64,000 bases of DNA from Oceanobacillus rekensis (GTDB lineage: Bacteria; Bacillota; Bacilli; Bacillales; Amphibacillaceae). The position numbers and the translations under genes are program-made. Positions 8,985-18,104 of this stretch are shown one piece after another. Below the pieces are notes generated by a model. That model searched no databases, had not been told where the DNA came from, and saw only the letters and a program-made list of their open reading frames with translations. The DNA lies in assembly GCF_002153375.1 (NCBI RefSeq), contig NZ_MTBQ01000005.1:124001-188000 (forward strand), written 5' to 3'. Each line of letters begins with the position of its first letter. Positions within the stretch are counted from its first letter, which is position 1.

Positions 8985-9110
8985 AAGCAACGGTTGTGAC
9001 TAGTATTAAGTTAAGAGAATAATAGAGGGAATCCGAATCAAGTGACTAGGGGTCAAAGGGCTATAAATTGTTGGGCTTTACGGATATTTCGGTGAAGCAT
9101 TTGGAATGCA
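8985..9110 (+). pseudogene. Relic resembling the N-terminus of a YifB/ComM-type ATPase gene
   Basis: Broken frames give TVVTSIKLRE and, after stops and shifts, IVGL plus DISVKHLE. These align with the conserved start of Mg-chelatase-like YifB/ComM proteins (TxVxSIGLxGLEGY... IVGLPDASVKES). Stop codons and indels make it non-functional. A similar relic is at 23293-23433. The following 9110-9394 has no intact gene; only a short unassigned stretch (PWAEQMRQKINDL) stands out near 9220-9260. Confidence 0.4.
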
Positions 9111-9394
9111 GGTGCCAGCTCCACGACATACAAGAAGGTTTAACTGTAACCCAAACCTAGCTATGCGTTCAGACAGGATACGATGGATGCGATGGACGAT
9201 CTTTAAAGAACGAACAGAAAAAACCTTGGGCAGAACAGATGCGACAAAAAATTAATGATCTGTAATAATCCGCAATAGCGGGATGCCTACAAAGACATCT
9301 CTCTAAAATTAAACGAAAATTAATTATTTTTTATTAAAAAGACTATCTAACACCAGAAAAAACAAATCGTTGTAAAAGAGAGGGAAATCAAACG

Positions 9395-10354
9395 ATGAAA
9401 TTAGAAAAGGTTCGTTGGGGAATTATCGGATGTGGTGATGTGACAGAAGTGAAGAGTGGACCAGCATTTCAAAAAAGCAAAAATTCAGAGCTAGTCGCCG
9501 TGATGCGTAGAAATGGCAAACTTGCAAAGGATTATGCAGAAAGACATGGTGTGCCGAAGTGGTACGATGATGCCGATGCATTAATTAATGATTCGGCAGT
9601 AGATGCTGTCTATATTGCAACACCACCAAGTTCTCATAAAGAATATACAATTAAAGTAGCAAAAGCGGGCAAACCAATCTATGTAGAAAAACCGATGGCA
9701 CTCAATATAGAGGAATGTAATGAAATGATTGCTGCGTGTAAAGAAGCGGGTGTTCCTTTATATGTTGCATACTACCGCCGAGCAATGCCTCGATTTGTGA
9801 AGATAAAAGAGTTATTGGATAATCATGCAATCGGAGACGTTCGCTTTGTATCAACGACACAGTATCAAAAACCAATGGAAGACTTAAAGGATTCTTGGAG
9901 GGTTAAACCTGAAATATCTGGTGGAGGGCTGTTCTTCGATGTGGGTAGTCATACGTTAGATATCTTAGACTTTCTACTCGGTCCTATTAAGGAAATAAAA
10001 GGTTTTACGGCCAACCAAGCAGGAAATTATGAAGTGGAAGATATTGTAACGGGTGCCTATTTATTTGAATCTGGTATCCATGGTATGGGAAATTGGTGTT
10101 TTACTGCTTATGACAATGTAGATAAAAATGAAATCATTGGAAGCAAAGGAAAAATAACTTTCTCCACCACAGGAAATGAGCCGGTTGTTTTAACTACGAT
10201 GGATGGAACAAAGGAATTCGCCTTTGACATACCGCAGCATGTGCATCAACCTCTTGTAGAAACGATTGTGGCTGAATTGACAGGTCAAAGTGATAAGTGC
10301 CCAAGTACAGGAGTTTCCGGTGCTAGAACGAATATGGTTATGGAACAGTTTTAG
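9395..10354 (+). CDS. Gfo/Idh/MocA-family NAD(P)-dependent oxidoreductase
   Basis: A 319-residue cytoplasmic dehydrogenase: N-terminal Rossmann fold (GIIGCGDVTEV, residues 9-19), the catalytic EKP motif (YVEKPMALN, about residue 95) and C-terminal GFO_IDH_MocA domain (SGGGLFFDVGSHTLDIL). Such enzymes oxidise or reduce sugars, inositols or sugar-like compounds. A start at 9395 follows GAGAGGGAAATC. The protein stops at MVMEQF, where the family continues for a few more residues; the TAG stop belongs to an adjoining REP hairpin, so the tail may have been trimmed by its insertion. Confidence 0.88.
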   Translation: MKLEKVRWGIIGCGDVTEVKSGPAFQKSKNSELVAVMRRNGKLAKDYAERHGVPKWYDDADALINDSAVDAVYIATPPSSHKEYTIKVAKAGKPIYVEKPMALNIEECNEMIAACKEAGVPLYVAYYRRAMPRFVKIKELLDNHAIGDVRFVSTTQYQKPMEDLKDSWRVKPEISGGGLFFDVGSHTLDILDFLLGPIKEIKGFTANQAGNYEVEDIVTGAYLFESGIHGMGNWCFTAYDNVDKNEIIGSKGKITFSTTGNEPVVLTTMDGTKEFAFDIPQHVHQPLVETIVAELTGQSDKCPSTGVSGARTNMVMEQF

Positions 10355-10387
10355 GGGACAAGGGCTGCACCTGTCCCCTTGTTCCCC
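10354..10387. repeat. REP-derived hairpin at the end of the Gfo/Idh/MocA gene
   Basis: GGGGACAAGGG pairs with CCCCTTGTTCCCC around a short loop. It is a rearranged REP end whose leading TAG terminates the upstream gene. Confidence 0.6.
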
Positions 10388-10509
10388 AGCGCTCAAGTTA
10401 GTCCAAATTTTTAGGAGTTTTTTTAAGAATACAGATAATATTGTTATTATAGTAACTACATGAAGCGGATGGGCGGTTGGCACTCCCTGTAAGAAAGGGG
10501 GGTGTTATT

Positions 10510-10624
10510 ATGGTGACTTACGAAGCAATGAATATGCTATTTCAATTTGGCATTTTTTTGGTTACAAACATTAACAACAGTTGTAACAGTTATCGCTGTT
10601 GTCACCAATAGAAAAAAGAAGTAG
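10510..10624 (+). pseudogene. Frameshifted putative holin-like toxin (type I toxin family)
   Basis: Behind a strong GAAAGGGGGGTG site, ATG 10510 opens MVTYEAMNMLFQFGIFLVT, the conserved start of Firmicute mini-proteins annotated as putative holin-like toxins. The natural continuation LTTVVTVIAVVTNRKKK is present one frame away (ending at 10624), so a one-base deletion has disabled the gene; the actual frame stops at 10611 after 33 residues. Stem-loops at 10620-10760 correspond to the 3' region where the antisense RNA of this family would be made. An intact relative is at 38802. Confidence 0.6.
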
Positions 10625-10807
10625 CTACCCACCGCTCTGATTAAGTGTAGGGTAATTACTTCTTTTTAAAAAACAACGTATACACTAGTCAGCCGCTCTT
10701 CATGCGGCATGTTTGTTGCTTAGGTGGAGTGTTCGTCGCACTCTGCCTTTTTTTATTTTATGCTTTATATAAAAATATTATACCTGATATCGTTAGGATG
10801 TTCAACG

Positions 10808-10834
10808 GGGACAAGGGGACAGACAATGTGTCCC
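10808..10834 (+). repeat. REP hairpin joined to an IS3-like relic module
   Basis: GGGACAAGG-GGACAGACA-ATGTGTCCC followed by AAGAAATATCC as in inward REP ends. It leads into the module at 10858. Confidence 0.7.
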
Positions 10835-10857
10835 AAGAAATATCCTTCATGCAGGTG

Positions 10858-11245
10858 CTGTGAGATTATCCCTATAAGGTAGACTCCAGATCAAATGAGG
10901 ATGTTATGTTTTCCTAAAGGAGTGGTGGGTTGTGTCTAATAACCGTTATACAAAAGAATTCAAGAAGAAATCGCTCAGGATTATGAGAATCAAGCTAAGC
11001 TTAGATTTTTATGTATTGCATGGATTTTTGATATCCCTTGAAGAATGCAGGAGCCTGACCCTCGCCGGCTTTTATCTATCTAAAAGAAAAGGTTTGCAGG
11101 GGATATAGCCATCAACAAGCCGCAAAAGAAGGAGTCACCTTATATATTTTTTGAAGAAATAATAAGGGAAAAGTGGGAACAGGATCTTTATAAGACCACG
11201 TTCCCACTTTTAAATTTCAATACTAAAACTAATTGCAAACTAAAA
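10858..11245. mobile_element. Decayed IS3-like orfA relic module, copy A
   Basis: This roughly 390-bp stretch recurs at 17547 and in part at 21430. It begins GAGATTATCCCTATAAGG, contains SNNRYTKEFK in one frame and EEIAQDYENQAK in the next, resembling the N-terminal helix-turn-helix of an IS3-family OrfA, and ends in a hairpin (11169-11211) of AAAAGTGGGAAC with its complement. Stops and shifts show it is not expressed as a transposase; it looks like a short non-autonomous derivative. Confidence 0.5.
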
Positions 11246-11273
11246 AAGCTCTTCTCATAAGAGAAGAGCTTTC
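11246..11273 (-). terminator. Intrinsic terminator of csp copy 1
   Basis: Perfect stem AAAGCTCTTCTC / GAGAAGAGCTTT with a 4-nt loop; on the minus strand it is followed by a T run. The same terminator follows csp copies 2 and 3. Confidence 0.85.
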
Positions 11274-11284
11274 ATAATGTTTAC

Positions 11285-11485
11285 TTACGCTTTTTCAACG
11301 TTTGTTGCTTGTGGTCCGCGGTTACCTTCTTCAATTTCAAAAGAAACTGCTTGGCCTTCATCTAATGATTTGAAACCGTCGCCTTGAATTGCTGAGAAAT
11401 GTACGAATACGTCATCTCCACCTTCAACCTCGATAAAACCGAAACCTTTGTCTGCGTTAAACCATTTTACTGTACCGTTACTCAT
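11285..11485 (-). CDS. Cold-shock protein CspA family, copy 1
   Basis: A 66-residue single cold-shock domain with both RNA-binding motifs (KGFGFIEV and VFVHFSAI). It binds single-stranded nucleic acid and acts as RNA chaperone or antiterminator. The start MSNGTVKW at 11485 is preceded by AGAGGAG; the frame is open 26 codons further up but that is leader sequence. The coding sequence and leader are essentially the same as copy 2 (23660), and copy 3 (24717) differs at a few positions, pointing to recent duplication or gene conversion. Confidence 0.95.
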   Translation of the reverse strand: MSNGTVKWFNADKGFGFIEVEGGDDVFVHFSAIQGDGFKSLDEGQAVSFEIEEGNRGPQATNVEKA

Positions 11486-11625
11486 TAAAAAAACTCCTCT
11501 GTGCTTTATAGCACGTTTATTACTTTTTGGTTCAAGATCATAGTTCAAGATGATGATAATCACTAGTAAGTTTTACAAATATCTTGTTTTGCTAAACCGA
11601 ACATCAATAAGTTAATCTTATTATA
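11486..11625 (-). promoter_or_regulatory. Promoter and long structured 5' leader of csp copy 1
   Basis: Reading leftward, TATAAT (complement of 11620-11625) begins a leader of about 130 nt that is conserved in all three csp copies, including a GTGCTATAAAGCAC hairpin just before the ribosome site. Long conserved leaders with temperature-dependent folding are typical of cold-shock genes. Confidence 0.65.
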
Positions 11626-11681
11626 ACACATAATAGTAATTATTAAAATATTTATAATGATGGATACGAGTGAAGGTTAGT

Positions 11682-11709
11682 GGGACACGGTGCCTGTCCC
11701 CTATGTCCC
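11682..11709 (-). repeat. REP hairpin supplying the stop codon of dctM
   Basis: Read on the minus strand: GTAG then GGGACATAGG...CCGTGTCCC. The TAG of GTAG is the stop codon of the TRAP permease gene. Confidence 0.8.
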
Positions 11710-13001
11710 TACATCAACATCTCTGGCAAGAACATCGTTATCTTCGGAATAAAGGTAATGATAAGTATCGCGATAAGAAACAGGACGTAAAATGGAATCA
11801 TGCTTTTTGATAGGCTTCCTATTTTTTCTCCTGAGATCGCACTACCGATAAATAATGTCAGACCTACTGGTGGGGTTACAATCCCAAGTCCAAGTGTTAG
11901 CATCATAATAATCCCAAAGTGAATGGGGTCAAAACCAATTGACGTGGCGATTGGTAAGAAAATCGGCGTTGCAATTAGAATAATCGCTGCCATATCCATA
12001 ACCATACCAAGTAGTAAAAGAATAAGAAGAACCAACAACATAATCATAACTCGATTTTCCGTTATACCCATAATCCCCTCGGAAACGAGCTTTGGTATGC
12101 GTACATACGTTAACAACCAACCAAATGCATTTGAGGTTGCGATTAAAATCATTACCATGGAAATCGTTCTTAGTGCTTTATCTAAAATCGAACCAAATTG
12201 TTTAATCGATATATCTTTGTAAATGAAAAATGTAACGATAAACGCGTATACAGCAGCTATTGCTGCGGATTCTGTTGCGGTGAAGATACCACTGACCACA
12301 CCAAAGACAATAATCAAAATAGTGATTAATCCCCAGAATGCGCTACCGATTGTTTTCCAATAATGTTTTTTACCAACATTTTCTGCTTTTGGATATTTTC
12401 GTTTAACGGAAATAATAAAGGTATAAATCATCAGTATAAGTGCTAATAAAATCCCAGGTACTAAACCTGCCAAGAATAGACCACCAATGGATACACCACC
12501 TGCAGCTAATGAATAAATAATCATATTATGACTTGGTGGAATTAAAATGGCTTGTACCGAGCTCGCCATCGTAATCGATGTAGCTGTTTTCGTGTCAAAG
12601 CCTTCCTTTTTCATCATTGGAATCAATACAGGACCAAGTGATGCTGTATCAGCCGCTGATGACCCGGAGATTCCACCGAAAAAAGTACTCGTTAAAATGT
12701 TTACTTGTCCAAGTCCACCTCTAATTCTGCCGACAAATAATTTTGCAAATCCTATCAATCGATCAGAAATCCCACCGCGACTCATCAATTCACCAGCTAA
12801 AATAAAGAAGGGAACTGCGAGCAAGGAAAAGACATTCGCGCCATTGACCATGGATTGTACAATTTGTGTAAGCGGCAATTGCAAGTACATTGCTGTCATA
12901 ACAGAGGAAATTCCAAGTGCATAGGCGATTGGTATCCTCAGTAGAATCAATAATAAAAAGCTACCTATTAAAATAATCGCACCGATTGCTTCTACACTCA
13001 T
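11709..13001 (-). CDS. dctM: TRAP transporter large permease, DctM family
   Basis: A 430-residue membrane protein of the DctM/IT family with about 11-12 helices and the conserved PFFILAGELMSRGG block. It is the proton- or sodium-coupled translocating subunit that works with DctQ (overlapping by 4 bp) and the DctP binding protein to import a C4-dicarboxylate or sugar acid. The protein ends FLPEMLM at a TAG taken from the adjoining REP element, at about the usual family length. Confidence 0.93.
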   Translation of the reverse strand: MSVEAIGAIILIGSFLLLILLRIPIAYALGISSVMTAMYLQLPLTQIVQSMVNGANVFSLLAVPFFILAGELMSRGGISDRLIGFAKLFVGRIRGGLGQVNILTSTFFGGISGSSAADTASLGPVLIPMMKKEGFDTKTATSITMASSVQAILIPPSHNMIIYSLAAGGVSIGGLFLAGLVPGILLALILMIYTFIISVKRKYPKAENVGKKHYWKTIGSAFWGLITILIIVFGVVSGIFTATESAAIAAVYAFIVTFFIYKDISIKQFGSILDKALRTISMVMILIATSNAFGWLLTYVRIPKLVSEGIMGITENRVMIMLLVLLILLLLGMVMDMAAIILIATPIFLPIATSIGFDPIHFGIIMMLTLGLGIVTPPVGLTLFIGSAISGEKIGSLSKSMIPFYVLFLIAILIITFIPKITMFLPEMLM

Positions 13002-13453
13002 TTTAATTGCCTCCCTTTATAGATGAGCTGGACCATATTCAATAAACCAGAAATCGGGAATATCGCTACAAGCCATGCAGTTTGAATACCGAGTCCAGGC
13101 ATACTGCTCCCCATACTCAGCATGGTCATTTTTGTTCCTTCAATCACCATAAAAAGAGAAAATAAGAAGAGAACAATGATTGCAAACCAATCGAATATTT
13201 TCCGGAATGCTGGGGAAAGAAACTCATCAATCGCATTCAAGCGAATATGTGTATCATCCCTTAAACCTAAGCTTGCACCGAGGAATGTCATCCAGACTAG
13301 AAATAACCTTACCAATTCCTCTCCCCAAACTGGGGTATCATTCATGACATAGCGCATAAACACAACATACGTTACAATCAATGTCATCAGTACCAATAAA
13401 CTATTACAGATCTTTTCGATTACAAGATTAAAATTAGCAAATGTTATTTTCAT
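12998..13453 (-). CDS. dctQ: TRAP transporter small permease, DctQ family
   Basis: A 151-residue, four-helix membrane protein. The conserved WGEELVRLFLVWMTFLGAS block of DctQ proteins is present near residues 34-52. ATG 13453 is preferred because GGAGGTGG lies 5 nt upstream; a GTG 15 bases earlier overlaps that site. It scaffolds the DctM-DctP complex. The 4-bp overlap with dctM indicates translational coupling. Confidence 0.92.
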   Translation of the reverse strand: MKITFANFNLVIEKICNSLLVLMTLIVTYVVFMRYVMNDTPVWGEELVRLFLVWMTFLGASLGLRDDTHIRLNAIDEFLSPAFRKIFDWFAIIVLFLFSLFMVIEGTKMTMLSMGSSMPGLGIQTAWLVAIFPISGLLNMVQLIYKGRQLK

Positions 13454-13517
13454 CCCAACCACCTCCACGAAGTCATGTATGTAAAAATGTTTCTTCTGTA
13501 GAACCTAAATAAAAGGA

Positions 13518-13554
13518 GGAAACAAGGAATGATTTCATCTATCCCTTGTTCCCA
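13518..13554 (-). terminator. Attenuator-like hairpin between dctP and dctQ
   Basis: On the minus strand GGGAACAAGG pairs with CCTTGTTTCC and is followed by a pyrimidine-rich tract. Its position matches hairpins that keep expression of the binding protein above that of the permeases. Confidence 0.45.
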
Positions 13555-13564
13555 AAAACTGAAA

Positions 13565-14602
13565 TTACTCTGTTTCTATAATTCGTTCGATAAGTTCTTC
13601 ATATCCCGCACCATGTTTTTCATACAATGGCTGAACGGCATCTTGCCAAGCTTGAGGATCGTCGATTTCTGTAATTTCTACACCATTTTCCTCTAGTTCA
13701 GCGAGTGCTTCATCATCTGCAATTTGTGCAATTTCTTTTACAAATGATTCGGTTTCTTTACCTGCTTCAAACAATAGCTCCTGATCTGCTTCACTTAGCT
13801 CATCCCATGTATTACTGGAAGTTAAGATAAAGTTTGGTGCGAACACATGCTGATTCAGAGTTAATTTATCTGCTACTTCATAAAAAGCATTCGCTAAATA
13901 TGCTGCTGGTGGGTTCTCAGCACCTTCTACAATTCCTGTTTGCAAAGCACTATATAATTCACTATAAGAGACTGGTGTTGGAGATGCTCCAAGTGCCTCT
14001 ACAAGATCCACCATGAGTTCATTTTCCTGTACTCTTACTTTAATTCCTTCCATATCTGCTGGTGTTTTCACCACTTTATCTGTAAAGAAGAAATTCCTTG
14101 CCCCTTCTTCGACAAACATGACTGTCTGGAAACCAGTATCACTTGAATTAATATCTTCCTTCAGTTCATCCCCGATATCGCTATCAAGTACGTTCCATAA
14201 ATGTTCGCGACCTTCAAAAATAAATGGTAGAGATAGTACATTCATTTTCTCTATACCAAAGTTTGCAATCACACTTGGGTTTGCTCGCATAAAATCAATC
14301 GAACCCATTTGCAATCCTTCCATATTTTCTGTTTCATTTCCAAGCTGTCCTGCTGGATATACATTGATTGAAATTCTTCCATCACTTTTTTCATTTACTA
14401 TTTCAGCGAACTTTTCAGCAGCATCTGTCATTGGATGCCCTTCAGGATTTACTTCTGCATACTTTAATTCAATGGTTTCCCCTGATGTTTCTCCATCCCC
14501 ATTTTCTGCATCACTTGTCTCCGAATCACCAGAGCATGCTGCTAATAAGGTAATAACAGATAATAGCATCATTACGATTAATATTTTTTTGTTGTTAAAC
14601 AT
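13565..14602 (-). CDS. dctP: TRAP transporter substrate-binding lipoprotein, DctP family
   Basis: A 345-residue exported protein with lipobox LAAC (Cys23), an acidic linker and the DctP fold, including the conserved substrate-carboxylate Arg region (GIKVRVQENELM). It binds an organic acid outside the membrane and feeds DctQM. It is the first gene of dctPQM. Two cre-like sites lie just upstream, so catabolite repression by CcpA is likely. The neighbouring AraC-type sensor is the probable specific regulator. Substrate (sugar acid versus dicarboxylate) cannot be read from sequence. Confidence 0.92.
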   Translation of the reverse strand: MFNNKKILIVMMLLSVITLLAACSGDSETSDAENGDGETSGETIELKYAEVNPEGHPMTDAAEKFAEIVNEKSDGRISINVYPAGQLGNETENMEGLQMGSIDFMRANPSVIANFGIEKMNVLSLPFIFEGREHLWNVLDSDIGDELKEDINSSDTGFQTVMFVEEGARNFFFTDKVVKTPADMEGIKVRVQENELMVDLVEALGASPTPVSYSELYSALQTGIVEGAENPPAAYLANAFYEVADKLTLNQHVFAPNFILTSSNTWDELSEADQELLFEAGKETESFVKEIAQIADDEALAELEENGVEITEIDDPQAWQDAVQPLYEKHGAGYEELIERIIETE

Positions 14603-14633
14603 ATTGCTTCTCCCCTTTTCTTTTTGTGATATT

Positions 14634-14647
14634 GTTTACGCTTTCAA
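14634..14647 (-). promoter_or_regulatory. cre-like site upstream of dctP
   Basis: Minus strand TGAAAGCGTAAACA matches the CcpA consensus TGWAANCGNTNWCA with one mismatch. Confidence 0.55.
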
Positions 14648-14656
14648 ATGTATAAT

Positions 14657-14670
14657 GGAAGTGCTTTCAT
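14657..14670 (-). promoter_or_regulatory. Second cre-like site upstream of dctP
   Basis: Minus strand TGAAAGCACTTCCA matches the same consensus except A for the central G. It lies 23 bp from the first site and overlaps the likely promoter. Confidence 0.4.
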
Positions 14671-14798
14671 GTAAATTAACAATTTACAATTTGAATGAAC
14701 AGTGCGGTTATTGTTCATCTGGTGTGGAATTTGTTCATCACGCCTTCAACACAGGGATTGCAACGGTTTCATTAATAAAAGACAGGGACAATTAGGTG

Positions 14799-15139
14799 AA
14801 GGGTTCCGTTTTGAGGCTTTTCAAAAACACAACTCAAATGACATTAAATTGACCGTTAAAATGGCAAATAGCAAGGAAATGGTCACTCATAGAGCAGATG
14901 AGTGACCGAACAAGGCAAAAATACAAATGAAAGGTGATTCATTAGGCAGATGAGTGACCGAACAAGGAAAAAATACAAATGAAAGGTGACTCATAAGGCA
15001 GATGAGTGACCGAACAAGGATATTCGGTGAAAATTAGCCTAATTTAACCAGTAAGCATTGATATAACCGACCAAATGAGGTATGCCAATTCATACGTCAT
15101 TTGGTCGGTCATTTATATGCTCCACAAAACGGAACCCTT
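14799..15139. repeat. 341-bp element with 15-bp terminal inverted repeats and internal 52-bp tandem repeats
   Basis: The ends AAGGGTTCCGTTTTG (14799-14813) and its exact complement (15125-15139) enclose three starts of a 52-bp repeat at 14894, 14946 and 14998 (GCAGATGAGTGACCGAACAA). Further dyads are GTCACTCAT...ATGAGTGAC near 14881-14905 and GACCAAATGA...TCATTTGGTC near 15069-15105. There is no coding sequence. It lies between the AraC-type gene and dctP and could be a MITE or a heavily folded RNA. Confidence 0.7.
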
Positions 15140-15145
15140 TAACAA

Positions 15146-17437
15146 TTAGTCGCGATCTCGATATTGTCCCGGTGTAATACCTTCATATTTTTTAAACACA
15201 CGCATGAAACTTTGGATACTATTGAACCCAATTCGAAACCCAATTTCTTTAATTGTCAGTTTGGTACTACTTAATAATTGCTTCGCTTTTTCGATTCGCT
15301 TCATATTTAAGTATTCCAAAAAACTTTTTCCAGACGTATCTTTAATAATTTTGCTCGTGTAATTCGTACTCATCCCGATCCAATCGGCAACATCTTGTAA
15401 AGCCATATCATGATGGAAATTAGCATCAATATACTCTAGTATTTTTTTTGATGTATCCGGAGATTTAGCACTGTTACGTTTACTAATCTCTTTTTCAACC
15501 GAATCCGTAATCATGATGAAAAATTTCTTAATATCATGGAGGGTCTCTTTTTGGTTATAATCGTCATAGATCGTATAATCTGAACCAAACAATTCCTTTA
15601 TATCAATGTTCTGATCAATCAGCAATTCAATAATGGAACTAATTAATTGCAAAAACAATTGATTAATTTGCTCATATGGAATCGTCCCATTGTCTGTAAT
15701 ATCCTGGAATAGGGCGTCTAATTCTTTCTCAATCCCGGATTTATTTGCTGTTTTCATATTATTGATCAGTTTTTTCACATGATCATTATTATAGTAGTAC
15801 AACTCATTCGACGTGATTTCAACATCATCCACATTAATAATTTGGTCTTTTCCTTGATAAAATTTATATTCTAATGCACGTATTGATTCCTCATATGATT
15901 TTTTAACCTGGAAAATAGTTGGATACGCTCGTCCTAAACCAATCGTAATGGTAAATGGGAAACGATCGGCAACTTTCTTTTGCAAATCTTGCATGAGCTT
16001 CACAAGTCGCTCATTCATATCAATCGTATTAATTTCCTCTGGATAATTGATGATAACAGCTATCTTGTCTGTTTCTGTCTCCCCAGACATGGAATGAAAG
16101 AGCTGATTAATCGTTTCTTCTATTAAACTTGTAAGCCTACCCTTATGCAAGCTGCTTTCTAATTCATCCCTATTTTGATAGAAACGATTATAATCATCAA
16201 TTTGTGCCGTTAATACAATATAATATCGCTCGTTAAATTGGATATTTAGTAGATGAAGCTTTTTATCCACTTCCTCGTTGCTGATTTTCTTATTTGTCAG
16301 CAAGTTATCCAGCAATTTTTCCTTGATAACCGGCTTTGTTTCGGCAATTACGGTTTCCATATTTTTATTATCACTGATGATATCATGATACACATTATCC
16401 AGATAATCGTACTCATCTCTGTATTGTTCCTTATCATACTTCTTCCTTGATCCAGGAACTATTTCGACAAGTTTTTTTATCGGGTTACTTACATACCTTG
16501 TCAATAAATACGCCAAACTAATGCTGAATAAAAGAGCAACTAAAATAATGGAAAAGACGATTGTCGTAATTTTACTCACCACACCATTTAAATCATCTAT
16601 TGATATTTCATAAACGTATTTCCAATTATTCATCATCGACGTAATGTACGTGTATAGCTGCTCTCCTTTATTTGTTTTCTCAACAAAGAAATCCGTATTA
16701 TTATTAAAAATGGACATCGAAATGTCTTCGTCTTCAATATTTGTGTAGAGCATCTGTCTATTTGGATGTAAAATGACTTCTCCTTCACGATTCATAATAT
16801 AGAAGAGGCCGTCCGAGTCATTATTCGCTCCAACCATTCGTTTATAAAGCTGATCGGCATTTATATTTACAACGATTGCTCCATTCTTTTCGAAGGAGTT
16901 ATATGGAAGGTGATGAATAAGTGTCATCGCATTAAAATCATTTCCATAACCATCGGTAATTTCCCTTGTTTCCATTATATGCGTACCAACTAGATCATCA
17001 TTATAAAACTCCAGCCAATCAGTATCATAGAAATCCGCAACCGCATAGATTTGCTCATTCGAACTTATAATTTTATCTTTTTCAGTAGAATAAACATAGG
17101 CTGATATGATAATTTGATTTGAATCTGCCAAATTCCTTAGTCGACGCTGTACATTTGTAACATTTTCCATTTCTTGATTATCTTCAGTAAGCGTTGTCAT
17201 AATAAAGTCATTTATATCCGAGTTAAATGCCGTTTGCTCCATAACCTCTCGTGTTTCATTAATCATGACATTCATCATATGTTTATATTGATTCAGTAAA
17301 TCAACCCGAGCATCATGAACATTATTTTTTATGATCGAAGACGCTTGATTGTAAATAACAATATTTGTAGTCAAAATAACCGCACTAAACAAAATAATAA
17401 GGATAATAAAATAGCGAAAAAAAACACTCTTAAACAA
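15146..17437 (-). CDS. Membrane-bound AraC-family transcriptional regulator with extracellular sensor
   Basis: A 763-residue protein: helix 1 (about 8-30), an extracellular Cache-like sensor (about 35-280), helix 2 (about 285-310) followed by a HAMP-like segment, a long cytoplasmic middle region, and a C-terminal AraC DNA-binding domain with two HTH motifs (about 665-763, ending GITPGQYRDRD). The layout is that of Bacillus YtdP/YesN-like one-protein sensor-regulators that control neighbouring transport operons. It reads in the same direction as dctPQM, just upstream, and probably activates it (inference). Confidence 0.88.
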   Translation of the reverse strand: MFKSVFFRYFIILIILFSAVILTTNIVIYNQASSIIKNNVHDARVDLLNQYKHMMNVMINETREVMEQTAFNSDINDFIMTTLTEDNQEMENVTNVQRRLRNLADSNQIIISAYVYSTEKDKIISSNEQIYAVADFYDTDWLEFYNDDLVGTHIMETREITDGYGNDFNAMTLIHHLPYNSFEKNGAIVVNINADQLYKRMVGANNDSDGLFYIMNREGEVILHPNRQMLYTNIEDEDISMSIFNNNTDFFVEKTNKGEQLYTYITSMMNNWKYVYEISIDDLNGVVSKITTIVFSIILVALLFSISLAYLLTRYVSNPIKKLVEIVPGSRKKYDKEQYRDEYDYLDNVYHDIISDNKNMETVIAETKPVIKEKLLDNLLTNKKISNEEVDKKLHLLNIQFNERYYIVLTAQIDDYNRFYQNRDELESSLHKGRLTSLIEETINQLFHSMSGETETDKIAVIINYPEEINTIDMNERLVKLMQDLQKKVADRFPFTITIGLGRAYPTIFQVKKSYEESIRALEYKFYQGKDQIINVDDVEITSNELYYYNNDHVKKLINNMKTANKSGIEKELDALFQDITDNGTIPYEQINQLFLQLISSIIELLIDQNIDIKELFGSDYTIYDDYNQKETLHDIKKFFIMITDSVEKEISKRNSAKSPDTSKKILEYIDANFHHDMALQDVADWIGMSTNYTSKIIKDTSGKSFLEYLNMKRIEKAKQLLSSTKLTIKEIGFRIGFNSIQSFMRVFKKYEGITPGQYRDRD

Positions 17438-17509
17438 TTACTCTCACCCCCGGTACATAGGAACAGGTTTGTCCCATTAATGGATAGTAACTTTATAATA
17501 GCAGATTTT

Positions 17510-17536
17510 GAGACAAGGGGACAGGCACCGTGTCCC
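17510..17536 (+). repeat. REP hairpin upstream of relic module copy B
   Basis: GAGACAAGG-GGACAGGCA-CCGTGTCCC followed by GGAATCC; slightly degenerate stem. Confidence 0.7.
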
Positions 17537-17546
17537 GGAATCCAGG

Positions 17547-17995
17547 GCTAGTGAGATTATCCCTATAAGGTAGACTCAGATAAAATGAGGGTGTTACGTT
17601 GTCCTTAAGGAGTGGTAGATTGTATCTAATACCAGTTATACAAAAGAATTCATGTAGAAATCGCCCAGGATTATGAGAATCATCCTGAGCTAGGATTTCT
17701 AAGTATTGCATGGATTTTTTATATTCCTTGAAGAATGCAGGAGCCTGAACCCTCACCGGATTTAATACCTAAGAGAAAGGGGACAGAGTTTGAGGGAAAT
17801 ATGGCCATCAACAAGCCATAAAAGAAGGAAAGTAAACATATATATATTTTCAGAAAAATAATATGGAAAAAGTGGGAACAGGGTCTATATAAGACCATGT
17901 TCCCACTTTTTAATTTCAATACTTAGACTGATTGTTAACATTTTTTTGGACTTTGGATCCATTGATGCAAGGCAATGGGGGAGACCTCCATCACG
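17547..17995. mobile_element. Decayed IS3-like relic module, copy B, with conserved hairpin and tail
   Basis: It repeats module A from GAGATTATCCCTATAAGG through the hairpin AAAAGTGGGAACA / TGTTCCCACTTTT (17867-17911). It then shares a roughly 75-bp tail (AATTTCAATACT... GGGGGAGACCTCCATC) with copy C at 21543-21620. No intact coding sequence remains. Confidence 0.5.
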
Positions 17996-18077
17996 TTCGG
18001 CTTTTTTTCAGGCATTATCAGTTTTAATCTTACACTACCAATAGCTATAGAGAATAGATTTAACCATTCGTTAGGGG

Positions 18078-18104
18078 GGGACAAGGTGCCTGTCCCCGTG
18101 TCCC
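18078..18104 (-). repeat. REP hairpin supplying the stop of the 18.1-kb gene
   Basis: Read leftward: ATAG then GGGACACGG-GGACAGGCA-CCTTGTCCC. The TAG is the stop codon of the gene at 18104. Confidence 0.8.

Noticed and set aside
11486-11563. N-terminal extension of csp copy 1
   Set aside because: The same sequence in the other copies is untranslated leader; the cold-shock domain starts at MSNGTVKW.
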